Part shown: piece by piece, positions 53,747 to 61,881 of the stretch
Position numbering within the stretch: position 1 is the stretch's first letter
Layout: the number at the start of each line of letters is the position of its first letter
NCBI RefSeq assembly: GCF_011601315.1
Contig: NZ_JAAORA010000006.1
Span: forward strand, 48,369 to 112,368
Reading direction: 5' to 3'
Source: Candidatus Chlorobium masyuteum
Lineage (GTDB): Bacteria > Bacteroidota > Chlorobiia > Chlorobiales > Chlorobiaceae
DNA: 64,000 nucleotides
The notes under the pieces: generated by a model
The model's database searches: none
Seen by the model: only the letters and a program-made list of their open reading frames with translations
Told to the model about the DNA's origin: nothing
Position numbers and translations under genes: made by a program

Positions 53747-56113
53747 CTATTCTCTTGTTTTTAATACCTCTACAAGGTCGAGCGATGTCAGTCGTTTTTT
53801 TACCGCAAGAGCGGAGAGAAACGAAACAATGACGATAACAATAAAAGCAAACAGAAAGTTATAGGCGCTGAAAACATAAGGAAGCCGGTAGAGCTCGGAA
53901 CTGAGCGCACGGGCAAGAAGTGCGGAGAGCGCTATACCGATCAGAAAACCGACCGGTATGGCGGCAAGAGTAAGAAGTGCCTGTTCGCCGAGCAGAATAA
54001 ACGATATCTCGCCTTTGGTCATGCCGAGCACCCGCAGGCTTGAGAGTTCACGTGCCCGTTCGGAAAGCGAAATACGCGCTCCGTTGTAGACCACGGCAAA
54101 GGCAAGCACACAGGCAAATGAGGTAAGAATAATCGTGGAGGTGGTCATACTTCTTGCTATCAGCTCATCGAAACTCTCTTTGAGCGCTTTGAGCATCATG
54201 ATGCCGGCAACTTTTGGCATTTTTTTAAAGGTGGTATTGAGTTGCGCTCCCTTTAACTGATCGATCCGCAGATATGCGGCATTCAGGGCACCTCCGTCTC
54301 CTGCAAGCCGGTTCAGCTCCGCAATGTTCATGTACGCTGAAAGGCCGAGTATCTCATCGATAGTGCCGCTGACAAGAACCTCCCGATGGAGCTGTTTTCC
54401 CTGCAGAAACTCAATCTGCATCCTCTCTCCCGGCTTTACGCCGAGAATCTCCGCGAGGGTTTTGGTCAGGAGTATGCCGGTTTGCGGGAGGATGACCTGC
54501 CGGTTTGATTTGTCAACCAGCCGCTGCAACCCCTCTGCCGACTCCAGACCCTTGATGGACTGACGGCGGGATCGATGAAAAAAACGCATCCTGACCGGTT
54601 CTTCACGGTAGAACTCCTGTTCAAGAACTCCGTCCAGGGATGCAAAATTATAGGCTATGGAAGGGGGCATGGGATCATTGAAAATAACCGTAACATCCTC
54701 GCGGTGTTTCCGGCTGAACTCCACCTGAACCATCCTGTCGACCGCATCGTAGGTGTAACGACCGGCAATAAGAATGGCAACGGCAAGAGAGATCATGAGC
54801 ACCGACAGCGCTGATTTCCATTGATGCCGCTCAAGGTTCCGGACAATAATCCTGACCGGTACCGGCATTTTATGACGAAGCGGTTCACGGTCAAAGAGAC
54901 CCGGTTTGTAGATAACCGGAGAGTCGGGACGCATCGCTTCGGCCGGAGGCAGCATGACGGCACTGCGGACTGCACCAAGTGCACCGAAAAGAGCCGCGCT
55001 GAAGCTCAGAATGACCGAAAGGGCCACATCCTCGATTCGGAAGTAATAGACCAGTTCGGCAAAATTATAGAAATCAGCATAGATGTTCATCAGATTACGG
55101 CCGAGCCAGGCACCGAGAGCTGTGCCGGCAACGGCACCAACAGCAACAGGAATCAGGGCAAAACCGAGGTAGTGCAGACCGACATCTTCATTTGAGTACC
55201 CCATTGCTTTGAGCACAGCTATCTGGTCACGCTGGGTGGCGACGATGCGACGAAGCACAATGTTGAGCAGAAATACGGCAACAGCAAGAAAAACCAGGGG
55301 AAGAAAGGTTATCTGGATGCCGACCTGCTTGATTTCGTCGACAATGAAGCGGTCGGAGAGCTGTTCGCTCCTCCCGTATGCCCCGAGGGAACCATATCGC
55401 CGGAAAAGGTTGTCGAGCTGCATGATAACATCTTTTTCCGATGCTCCATGAGCCAGCGTAAGCGAGAGGTCATTGAAACCTCCGGTCATATCAAGTGCAG
55501 ATTCGAGTGCCTTGCGGCTCATCCAGAAAACGCCGAACCGCCGTTTGTCAGGGAAAAAGGCCCCGGGCTGAACCTCGTAGATATATTCGGGTGAGAGGCC
55601 CATACCGACGATGAGCAGCTCCTTTTTATGCCCGTTAATCACCGCACCGATACGGTCGCCCGGCTCAAGCTTGTTGGCTTCAAGAAAGGGCTTGCTGGCG
55701 ATCACCTCTTCAGGCTTTCCCGGTTCAATGTAGCGTCCTTTTTTAAGAAAAACATCGTTCAGAACAAGTGTTCCACGATACTCGGGAATTGAGACCAGCC
55801 GTCCGGTTGCCGGCTCATCAAGACCCGGAACATCAAGCGTGACGTCCGTTGTGATACGGGTTGTGACTGATGCTACACCCTGAATACGGCTCACCGTCTC
55901 CCGATAAAATTCCGGTGCGCTCTTGACCTGCAGAAACACATCGGCAAAGCGAAATCGGCTGTAGTAGCGCTCACGGGAGGCCTCAAGCGAATATTTCACA
56001 CTGCTCATGGAGACAAACACGGAGATACCGCAAGCAACAACAGCCGCCACAGCGAGCATCTGACCTTTGTGACGCAATAGATCGCGCAGCAGTTTTCTCT
56101 GAAGTTGCTTCAT
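53747..56113 (-). CDS. FtsX-like ABC exporter permease
   Basis: This 788-residue permease has two FtsX-type halves. Membrane segments occur near residues 20-40 (LAVAAVVACGISVFVSM), in a cluster around 260-400 (FLPLVFLAVAVFLLNIVLRR, then IPVAVGAVAGTALGAW), and again at the C-terminus (FLFAFIVIVIVSFLSALA). Large extracytoplasmic loops separate them. The organisation is that of the MacB/DevC or LolCE type, with an internal duplication. It follows the ATPase gene by 8 bases. Substrates of such exporters include lipoproteins, lipids and peptides; none is indicated here. Confidence 0.88.
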   Translation of the reverse strand: MKQLQRKLLRDLLRHKGQMLAVAAVVACGISVFVSMSSVKYSLEASRERYYSRFRFADVFLQVKSAPEFYRETVSRIQGVASVTTRITTDVTLDVPGLDEPATGRLVSIPEYRGTLVLNDVFLKKGRYIEPGKPEEVIASKPFLEANKLEPGDRIGAVINGHKKELLIVGMGLSPEYIYEVQPGAFFPDKRRFGVFWMSRKALESALDMTGGFNDLSLTLAHGASEKDVIMQLDNLFRRYGSLGAYGRSEQLSDRFIVDEIKQVGIQITFLPLVFLAVAVFLLNIVLRRIVATQRDQIAVLKAMGYSNEDVGLHYLGFALIPVAVGAVAGTALGAWLGRNLMNIYADFYNFAELVYYFRIEDVALSVILSFSAALFGALGAVRSAVMLPPAEAMRPDSPVIYKPGLFDREPLRHKMPVPVRIIVRNLERHQWKSALSVLMISLAVAILIAGRYTYDAVDRMVQVEFSRKHREDVTVIFNDPMPPSIAYNFASLDGVLEQEFYREEPVRMRFFHRSRRQSIKGLESAEGLQRLVDKSNRQVILPQTGILLTKTLAEILGVKPGERMQIEFLQGKQLHREVLVSGTIDEILGLSAYMNIAELNRLAGDGGALNAAYLRIDQLKGAQLNTTFKKMPKVAGIMMLKALKESFDELIARSMTTSTIILTSFACVLAFAVVYNGARISLSERARELSSLRVLGMTKGEISFILLGEQALLTLAAIPVGFLIGIALSALLARALSSELYRLPYVFSAYNFLFAFIVIVIVSFLSALAVKKRLTSLDLVEVLKTRE

Positions 56114-56121
56114 CCCGGCCT

Positions 56122-56862
56122 CTACCAGACAAGTTCCGACGGGGATACCCGGGTCAGGTTCCTGCGATCTTCGGAAACCTCCCCGCTTCGAAGGCGAACG
56201 ACACGGTCGGCCATACCGGCGATGGATGCGTTATGGGTAATGACAAGGGTTGTTGTGCCGAGTTCACGGTTGACATTTTCAATGACATCAAGAACCAGCT
56301 TCCCGGTCTGAAAATCAAGCGCTCCGGTCGGCTCATCGCATAAAAGCAGTTCCGGCCGCTTGGCTACAGCCCTTGCAATAGCCACCCGCTGCTGCTCCCC
56401 TCCGGAAAGCTGCGCGGGAAAATGGTTCAGCCGGTCACCCAGCCCAACCAGACGAAGCGCCTCATCTGCCTTCATCGGATTTTCAGCAATCTCGGTAACC
56501 AGTTGCACGTTTTCAAGTGCGGAGAGGCTTGAAATCAGATTGTAGAACTGGAAAACAAAGCCTATTGAGCGTCGCCGGTAGGCCGTCAGCTCCGCTTCCG
56601 TAGCGGCGGTAATTTCACGACCATGAAAAAACAGTTTGCCTGACGAGGGAGTGTCGAGACCGCCGATAATGTTGAGAAGGGTTGATTTGCCACTGCCGGA
56701 AGCGCCAAGCAGCACTGCGAGCTCTCCGGCATAAAAATCAAGGGAGACATGTTTGAGTGCATCGACCTGCACCTCTCCCATGATGTATGATTTTGAAAGA
56801 TCGCTGATGCGGAGTACCGCCGGTGGTTCACCACTATCAGAACTTTCGGCGTGCATAACCAT
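56122..56862 (-). CDS. ABC exporter ATP-binding protein (MacB/LolD-type)
   Basis: This 246-residue ATPase has Walker [13 protein letters not shown] near residue 57, a Q-loop FVFQFYNL, the signature [13 protein letters not shown], Walker [13 protein letters not shown], and the switch in VITHN. This pattern is typical of MacB/LolD-type exporters rather than importers. The ATG overlaps the stop of the small exported-protein gene by one base (TAATG); the third codon is an alternative ATG. Confidence 0.93.
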   Translation of the reverse strand: MVMHAESSDSGEPPAVLRISDLSKSYIMGEVQVDALKHVSLDFYAGELAVLLGASGSGKSTLLNIIGGLDTPSSGKLFFHGREITAATEAELTAYRRRSIGFVFQFYNLISSLSALENVQLVTEIAENPMKADEALRLVGLGDRLNHFPAQLSGGEQQRVAIARAVAKRPELLLCDEPTGALDFQTGKLVLDVIENVNRELGTTTLVITHNASIAGMADRVVRLRSGEVSEDRRNLTRVSPSELVW

Positions 56863-57326
56863 TATTTTGAAGGTCCGGACCAGTAACCGCTGTAAACCAG
56901 TCGTCCGGTTTTTGAACGAACCAGCTTTAAAAGTCGTTTGTAGACCCGGTCAAAATGTTCTTCTGACTCTTCCGCCCATTTAGAGTATACCCGTTCATCA
57001 CCGTTTTTCATTGCTACTCTGATTGTGGGACGTGACTCATCAGGCATACCCTCCCTCACGGTCTCCTGGTAGTGCTCAAGTTGGGGAAGGTCAAGATCGG
57101 CGACTGTTTCCGGAAAATTCAGACGACCGGAATATCTCTTTTCGTAAAGCCTGTTTTTGAATGGCTTGACTATTCTCGTCAGAATTTCGCCGTTGGACTT
57201 GAACGTCAGCTCCTGACCTCCGAACATGCCCTGGATATCCCTCAGCTCGATTTTGGCATAGTTTGCTGCATAAGCTCTGCCGCAAAGAAGCAACAAAAGA
57301 AGAAAGGTGATCACTACTCTTTTCAT
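56862..57326 (-). CDS. Small exported protein of the ABC-exporter operon
   Basis: This 154-residue protein is first in the operon with the ABC ATPase, permease and adaptor. It has a signal peptide ([17 protein letters not shown]), then a beta-rich domain with [16 protein letters not shown] and a charged tail ([18 protein letters not shown]). The family is unknown. The translational overlap TAATG with the ATPase gene implies a shared function: it could be a substrate-binding or regulatory partner. GGGGATG precedes the ATG; the frame extends upstream but without signal-peptide character. Confidence 0.7.
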   Translation of the reverse strand: MKRVVITFLLLLLLCGRAYAANYAKIELRDIQGMFGGQELTFKSNGEILTRIVKPFKNRLYEKRYSGRLNFPETVADLDLPQLEHYQETVREGMPDESRPTIRVAMKNGDERVYSKWAEESEEHFDRVYKRLLKLVRSKTGRLVYSGYWSGPSK

Positions 57327-57561
57327 GACATCCCCTGAACAGTGCCCTGGATTATTGAAAGCCGCACCTGTGTAAGCGATCTGGACGAAGACTACCGTGT
57401 TCAATAAAATACAAAACCTGCTCCGGTTCATGAGCAGTGAAATCCGATATTTTTACTGCTATGCATATTAGATTTAAAAAACAAAGCGAATTGCATGCAA
57501 GCTGAAACTGCATAATTATGCCGAATTTTTGTAACATGCATAACTACAACGATATATACCT

Positions 57562-58026
57562 ATGGATCTCAATTCCACCATTCTTACAGCTCTACTGTTC
57601 AGTACAGGTATACTCTCCGGTTTTTTGATCAGCCGGTATTTTAATAAAAGAGGGAAGCAATCCATGAAGCACAATGTTACCATTGGAGCCTCAAGCGTCA
57701 GCGGACGGGGTGCGTTTGCTTCTAAAAAGATTATGGATGGTGCGGTGATTGAGCGCTGCCCGGCACTTGAGGTAACGGACAAAGATATCGGTGGAGAGCT
57801 TCTGAACTACGTATTCTACGGGAGCCGGGAGAACTCACGCCTCGTGGTGATGGGTAACGGTATGCTTTTTAACCACTCGTTCACACCCAATGTTGCCTAC
57901 TATCTGGAGCAGACCGATATTGGACCTGAAATGATACTTTATGCACTGCGCGATATTGAAAAGGGTGAGGAGCTCTTTTACAATTACGGCGACGAGTGGT
58001 GGGCAACCCGTCAGGTATCAACGTAA
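57562..58026 (+). CDS. SET-domain protein (lysine methyltransferase-like)
   Basis: This 154-residue protein carries a SET domain, the fold of S-adenosylmethionine-dependent protein lysine methyltransferases. It shows the family segments SVSGRGAFASKKIMDG, MLFNHSFTPNVAYYLEQTD and EELFYNYGDEWW, including the NHS motif of the pseudoknot. The N-terminal 33 residues form a hydrophobic helix, so the protein may be membrane-anchored. The alternative ATG at 57664, after a good GAGGGAAG ribosome binding site, would give a soluble 120-residue protein. ATG at 57562 lacks a ribosome binding site. The target protein is unknown. Confidence 0.85.
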   Translation: MDLNSTILTALLFSTGILSGFLISRYFNKRGKQSMKHNVTIGASSVSGRGAFASKKIMDGAVIERCPALEVTDKDIGGELLNYVFYGSRENSRLVVMGNGMLFNHSFTPNVAYYLEQTDIGPEMILYALRDIEKGEELFYNYGDEWWATRQVST

Positions 58027-58032
58027 TCGAGG

Positions 58033-59214
58033 TCAGATGCGTTTTAAGAGAATCCGCTTCATTGCCGCCTCATCAAGCTGTACGGCATTGCTCTTGCATC
58101 GGGTGATACTGACAATATGATCAATATCAAGGCTCTCCAGACCGTAACGACTCAGGCGAGGAAAGCGGAGCTGCTCCTGCCAGGCCTCAAGTCTCTCAAG
58201 CAGCTTTTCACATCCGGAATGAACGTCACCATGTGCAGAACCTGAGAGCAGGGCTCCCGCTCTGGCATATTTATGCAGAACAGGATGGCCGGGATCAACC
58301 AGACGCAGGGCGGCAATATTCTCTCTGGTTGCCTCAAGAAGAAGTGTTGCACAGAGAGTGCCGTGCGGTATGTTGACAAGTCCGCCTACCGATGAAGCAA
58401 ATCCGTGCACAACTCCCAGACCGGCATTGGCAAGCACGATACCGGAGAGGAGGGCTGCCCAGGCGATATCTCCCCTTGCACTGCTATCAAGAGCGCGATC
58501 AGTGCAAACTCCCGGAAATGACCGGCTGAACCGTTCGAGACCGCTGCATGCCAGGGCATCGGTGTATGGTGAGGCAAATGGCGATGTAAATGCTTCAATC
58601 AGCTGGGTGCAGGCATCCATTCCTGACGCGGCGGTCATCTCTTCCGGGAGTGTGAGCATGAGTTCCGGATCGATCAGGGCAACATCGGGTACAAACGCCC
58701 TGTGGCGAAGGGAGCGTTTGAAGCCTCCGGCTCCGACCCTGCTGATTACGGCATTATTGGTTACTTCGCTGCCGGTGCCGGAGGTTGTGGGAACGGCTAT
58801 AAAGGGAACCTTCCTGCCGTCATGAGCGGTAAAGGCCTCCTGCCCCTCTATGAACAGCTCAACCGGAAGAGTCTGGAGCAGCATTGCCGAAATTGCCTTT
58901 CCTGCATCCAGAACACTGCCACCCCCGATGGCAAGAACAGCGTCCACGGAACAGTCCCTGAATCTGGAAACCGCATGGTTGACCAGTTCAGGAGATGGCT
59001 CCCGATCAACAGCAAGATGGTGTACCCTCAACCCGCTCTGCTGAAGGCTTTCAATGAGCTCACTCAAATGACCGGAGTGCCGGAGAGCATGCGAGCCGGT
59101 AACAACCAGAATTGTTCTGCCGAATGGAGCGATATGCTGAGCAAGCGAAGAAAACCGGCCCGCTCCAAAGTGAATGGCCGGAAGCGGAAGAAGAGAAAAA
59201 TCCTGTTCACTCAT
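58033..59214 (-). CDS. Iron-type alcohol dehydrogenase
   Basis: This 393-residue NAD(P)-dependent dehydrogenase belongs to the iron-containing ADH family. The nucleotide motif is AIGGGSVLDAGKAISA near residue 95, and PTTSGTGSEVTNNAVI follows. Metal-site residues: the Asp in GMDACTQLIEAF, His in LGVVHGFASS and His in NIPHGTLC. The second His of the set is replaced by Gln (DACTQ for DALTH), which some subfamilies share, but metal affinity may differ. Its substrate is unknown. It is adjacent to the cobS gene, transcribed the same way, with a 33-base gap. Confidence 0.88.
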   Translation of the reverse strand: MSEQDFSLLPLPAIHFGAGRFSSLAQHIAPFGRTILVVTGSHALRHSGHLSELIESLQQSGLRVHHLAVDREPSPELVNHAVSRFRDCSVDAVLAIGGGSVLDAGKAISAMLLQTLPVELFIEGQEAFTAHDGRKVPFIAVPTTSGTGSEVTNNAVISRVGAGGFKRSLRHRAFVPDVALIDPELMLTLPEEMTAASGMDACTQLIEAFTSPFASPYTDALACSGLERFSRSFPGVCTDRALDSSARGDIAWAALLSGIVLANAGLGVVHGFASSVGGLVNIPHGTLCATLLLEATRENIAALRLVDPGHPVLHKYARAGALLSGSAHGDVHSGCEKLLERLEAWQEQLRFPRLSRYGLESLDIDHIVSITRCKSNAVQLDEAAMKRILLKRI

Positions 59215-59247
59215 CTGGACAGTACCTTGAGGTTTTGAAAAAAGGTA

Positions 59248-60006
59248 TCACCCGTTTCCACTCAACAGCAGGTAGAGTGCCGCCGAAATCCAGACAAAAA
59301 GCTCGGTCAACTCGCTGGCGGCTCCCAGCACATCGCCCGTAACCCCCTGGATTTTTTTATAGCTCAATAGGCCGGTCATCCCCCCTGCCGCAATTGCGGC
59401 TGCAAGCAAGGCAAGCAGCGCAAGCATATCCTGATGGAGAAGCGGGAAAAGAAAAAGAAGGGTAAGCAGCAGTGCGACTAAAATATGCATCCATCCGGCA
59501 CCGGTCACAAAAGCCTGGGCTGTGCCGCCCTCACTGCGGGCATAAGGGAGCAGCGAAGCCAGACCCACCTGCATCAGACGGGCAAGGAGCACTCCTGCAG
59601 CAATAAAGGTGAAGGCTCCGAACTCAACGAGTTTAAGCACGGCAATCCATTTGAGAAGCAGAAGCATAGAGAGCGCAATGGAGCCAAAGGAACCGACATT
59701 CGGATCCTTCATGATCCTCAATGCCGACTCTCTGGTTCGGCCGCCCCAGAAGCCGTCCGAGAGATCGGCAAGCCCGTCAAGATGCATCCCTCTGGTCAGA
59801 ATAACTCCACCGAACACGACAAGTGCGGCCGCGAGTTCATTCCATCCAGAGAGATGGCCTGCATAGCCGAGCAGCGCCTGCAGCACACCGAGCAGAAGCC
59901 CGACAACGGGAAACCAGAAAAGGGTGTTGCTGAAGCTGTCGGTATCGCGTCCGGGAACAGAAAAAACCGTCAGTGTTCTGAGGGCTGAAACAAAAGCGCT
60001 CAACAT
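59248..60006 (-). CDS. cobS: Adenosylcobinamide-GDP ribazoletransferase
   Basis: CobS joins adenosylcobinamide-GDP to alpha-ribazole to make adenosylcobalamin. The 252-residue integral membrane protein has about six helices and the family motif HLDGLADLSDGFWGGRTRE near residue 75, followed by IMKDPNVGSFGSIAL. The ATG at 60006 overlaps the cobT stop by one base (TGATG), so the two are translationally coupled. Cobalamin is needed by green sulfur bacteria for bacteriochlorophyll synthesis. Confidence 0.95.
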   Translation of the reverse strand: MLSAFVSALRTLTVFSVPGRDTDSFSNTLFWFPVVGLLLGVLQALLGYAGHLSGWNELAAALVVFGGVILTRGMHLDGLADLSDGFWGGRTRESALRIMKDPNVGSFGSIALSMLLLLKWIAVLKLVEFGAFTFIAAGVLLARLMQVGLASLLPYARSEGGTAQAFVTGAGWMHILVALLLTLLFLFPLLHQDMLALLALLAAAIAAGGMTGLLSYKKIQGVTGDVLGAASELTELFVWISAALYLLLSGNG

Positions 60007-61070
60007 CAGGCTTTGCTTTTTTCACTGATTTTTGCCGAACTGAAGGTTGCCATCTCTTTATAGATTTTAACGGATGCCTCGATAACCTGCATGGCCAAAG
60101 CGGCACCGGTTCCTTCGCCAAGCCGGAGATCGAGATCAAGAATCGGCCTTGCGCCAAGCTTCTGCATGATAACCCTGTGCCCCTGCTCGTTGGAGGTATG
60201 GCTGAAAAACAGGTAGTCGTCTACTGCCGGGCAGAGTTTAAGAGCAACAACGGCTCCTGCTGACGAAATAAAGCCGTCAACCACAACAGGCAGTTTCAGG
60301 GAGGCAGCCCCGAGAATAAAACCGGTGATGGCGGCAATTTCATAACCGCCGAGTGCAGCAAGCGTTTCGAATGGTGTTGTGCAACGGTCGGCGTTGATCA
60401 CAAGAGCCCTCTGGATAACCTCTTTTTTATGCTGGAGCCGTTCATCATCAATACCGGTTCCCCTGCCGGTTATGCTCTCAACCGGAACATCGAGAAGAAC
60501 AGAGTAGAGTGCGGTAGCCGGAGTAGTGTTGGCAATACCCATCTCTCCGGTTCCAAGAAGATGATAACCCGCTTCATGAGCATCGCCAGCTATTGAAGCT
60601 CCGCGAAGCAATGCCAGCAAAGTATCCTCCTCACTCATGGCCGGACCTGATGCCATGTTGGCGCTCCCCGGTTTAACCTTGTATTTCAGAAGCCCCGGTG
60701 TGTCCGGAAAGTCATGATTGACACCCATATCAACAACCGCCAGATCAGCACCTGCATGACGTGAAAGCACATTGATCGCTGCTCCGCCGTTGAGCATATT
60801 GTAGACCATCTGGGGAGTCACCTCTGCCGGAAAAGCCGAAACACCTTCCGCAGCAACCCCATGATCGGCGGCAAAACAACAGATTTTCTTTTTTGAAAGC
60901 TCCGGATCAAGCTTGCCTGTCGCCAGCACATATTTCAGGGCAATCTCCTCAAGTCGGCCAAGACTCCCCTGGGGTTTGGTAAGGTCATCAAGATGTGCCT
61001 GCGCCGGGGCTCTGAGCGCCGGATCAGCAGGATGGATAGCGGTCAACAGTTGCAGCAACTCGTTATGCAT
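60006..61070 (-). CDS. cobT: Nicotinate-nucleotide-dimethylbenzimidazole phosphoribosyltransferase
   Basis: CobT activates dimethylbenzimidazole or another lower ligand for cobalamin. The protein has about 354 residues, with the family segments [14 protein letters not shown] near the start, [35 protein letters not shown], and the catalytic-Glu-containing end region [20 protein letters not shown] use ATG at 61070; the frame begins at GTG four codons upstream. The gene is separated from cobU by a terminator, but overlaps cobS. Confidence 0.95.
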   Translation of the reverse strand: MHNELLQLLTAIHPADPALRAPAQAHLDDLTKPQGSLGRLEEIALKYVLATGKLDPELSKKKICCFAADHGVAAEGVSAFPAEVTPQMVYNMLNGGAAINVLSRHAGADLAVVDMGVNHDFPDTPGLLKYKVKPGSANMASGPAMSEEDTLLALLRGASIAGDAHEAGYHLLGTGEMGIANTTPATALYSVLLDVPVESITGRGTGIDDERLQHKKEVIQRALVINADRCTTPFETLAALGGYEIAAITGFILGAASLKLPVVVDGFISSAGAVVALKLCPAVDDYLFFSHTSNEQGHRVIMQKLGARPILDLDLRLGEGTGAALAMQVIEASVKIYKEMATFSSAKISEKSKA

Positions 61071-61172
61071 AGGATATATCACTCGATTTACGTTGTTCTG
61101 TGGTACTGTTCTTTACAGCTTCAAACAGAGTGTACTGTGTTCATGTCCTGAAGTGCCGGACAAGATACAAAA

Positions 61173-61203
61173 AAAAAGGAGGCGGCGTAAGCCCCTCCTT
61201 TTT
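61173..61203 (-). terminator. Terminator after cobU with a GTAA tetraloop
   Basis: The stem is AAAAAGGAGG / CCTCCTTTTT plus GGC / GCC, closed by a GTAA loop (TTAC on the coding strand), with one bulged base. On the minus strand it is followed by TTTTT and GTATC, a complete intrinsic terminator between cobU and cobT. The A-rich 5' arm also makes it usable from the other direction. Confidence 0.85.
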
Positions 61204-61260
61204 GACTGCCATGCTCTTGAGATTACTTCAACCCCTTTTTCACTGCACTCTCCCTTGCCG

Positions 61261-61776
61261 TTATTTCAGCCGAACCGAGAGGCCGCTGCAGAGAAACCAT
61301 GCCTCTGTGGCAATGGCGGCTACCTTCTGGTTTATCATACCGGCTGCATCCCGGAATTGACGGGAGACTGCATTCTCGGGCACTATACCCATCCCTATCT
61401 CTTTTGATACAAGAATAACATCACAGGGCGGCTTTCGAAGAACATCAAGAAAATGCGCGATCTGCTCATCAATCGCCCGGTGATCTTCCAAATGATGCGT
61501 AAGATTTCGCGTCCACATCGTCAGGCAGTCGAGCAGAACAACATCGGTGCCGAGAGGCAAATTCCGGAAAGCACGCTGCGGAAAAAGGGGCTCCTCCAGT
61601 GTCATAAACCGGTTGCTCCGCTCCTCCTGATACCTGCCGATACGATGCTGCATCTCATCATCAAACGGCTCAGCCGTCGCAACAAACACCCTGTTCCGGT
61701 AGTCAGCAGCCAGTTGCAGGGCAAATGTGCTTTTGCCGCTCCTCGCCCCTCCCGTGACATACATTACCTTACTCAT
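61261..61776 (-). CDS. cobU: Adenosylcobinamide kinase/guanylyltransferase
   Basis: CobU phosphorylates adenosylcobinamide and then transfers GMP to it in cobalamin synthesis. The 171-residue protein shows Walker A TGGARSGKSTFALQLA near residue 8, the segment DDEMQHRIGRYQEERS, with the guanylylated His in the HR motif, and VLLDCLTMWTRNL. Its length is the usual one. It is separated from cobT-cobS by a terminator, so it is transcribed apart from them although the three functions are consecutive. No cobalamin riboswitch box is visible upstream. Confidence 0.93.
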   Translation of the reverse strand: MSKVMYVTGGARSGKSTFALQLAADYRNRVFVATAEPFDDEMQHRIGRYQEERSNRFMTLEEPLFPQRAFRNLPLGTDVVLLDCLTMWTRNLTHHLEDHRAIDEQIAHFLDVLRKPPCDVILVSKEIGMGIVPENAVSRQFRDAAGMINQKVAAIATEAWFLCSGLSVRLK

Positions 61777-61881
61777 TATCTATATATATAATTAACATTT
61801 AATCGAATAACGCTCAAGATCAGATCCACTAACCTCCATAACCCTGATGACTCCCTGTACTCTTTGCCGCTGATCAGCCGA

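Noticed and set aside
61777..61881. Possible cobalamin riboswitch before cobU
   Set aside because: I saw no B12-box or matching hairpin upstream of cobU or cobT.
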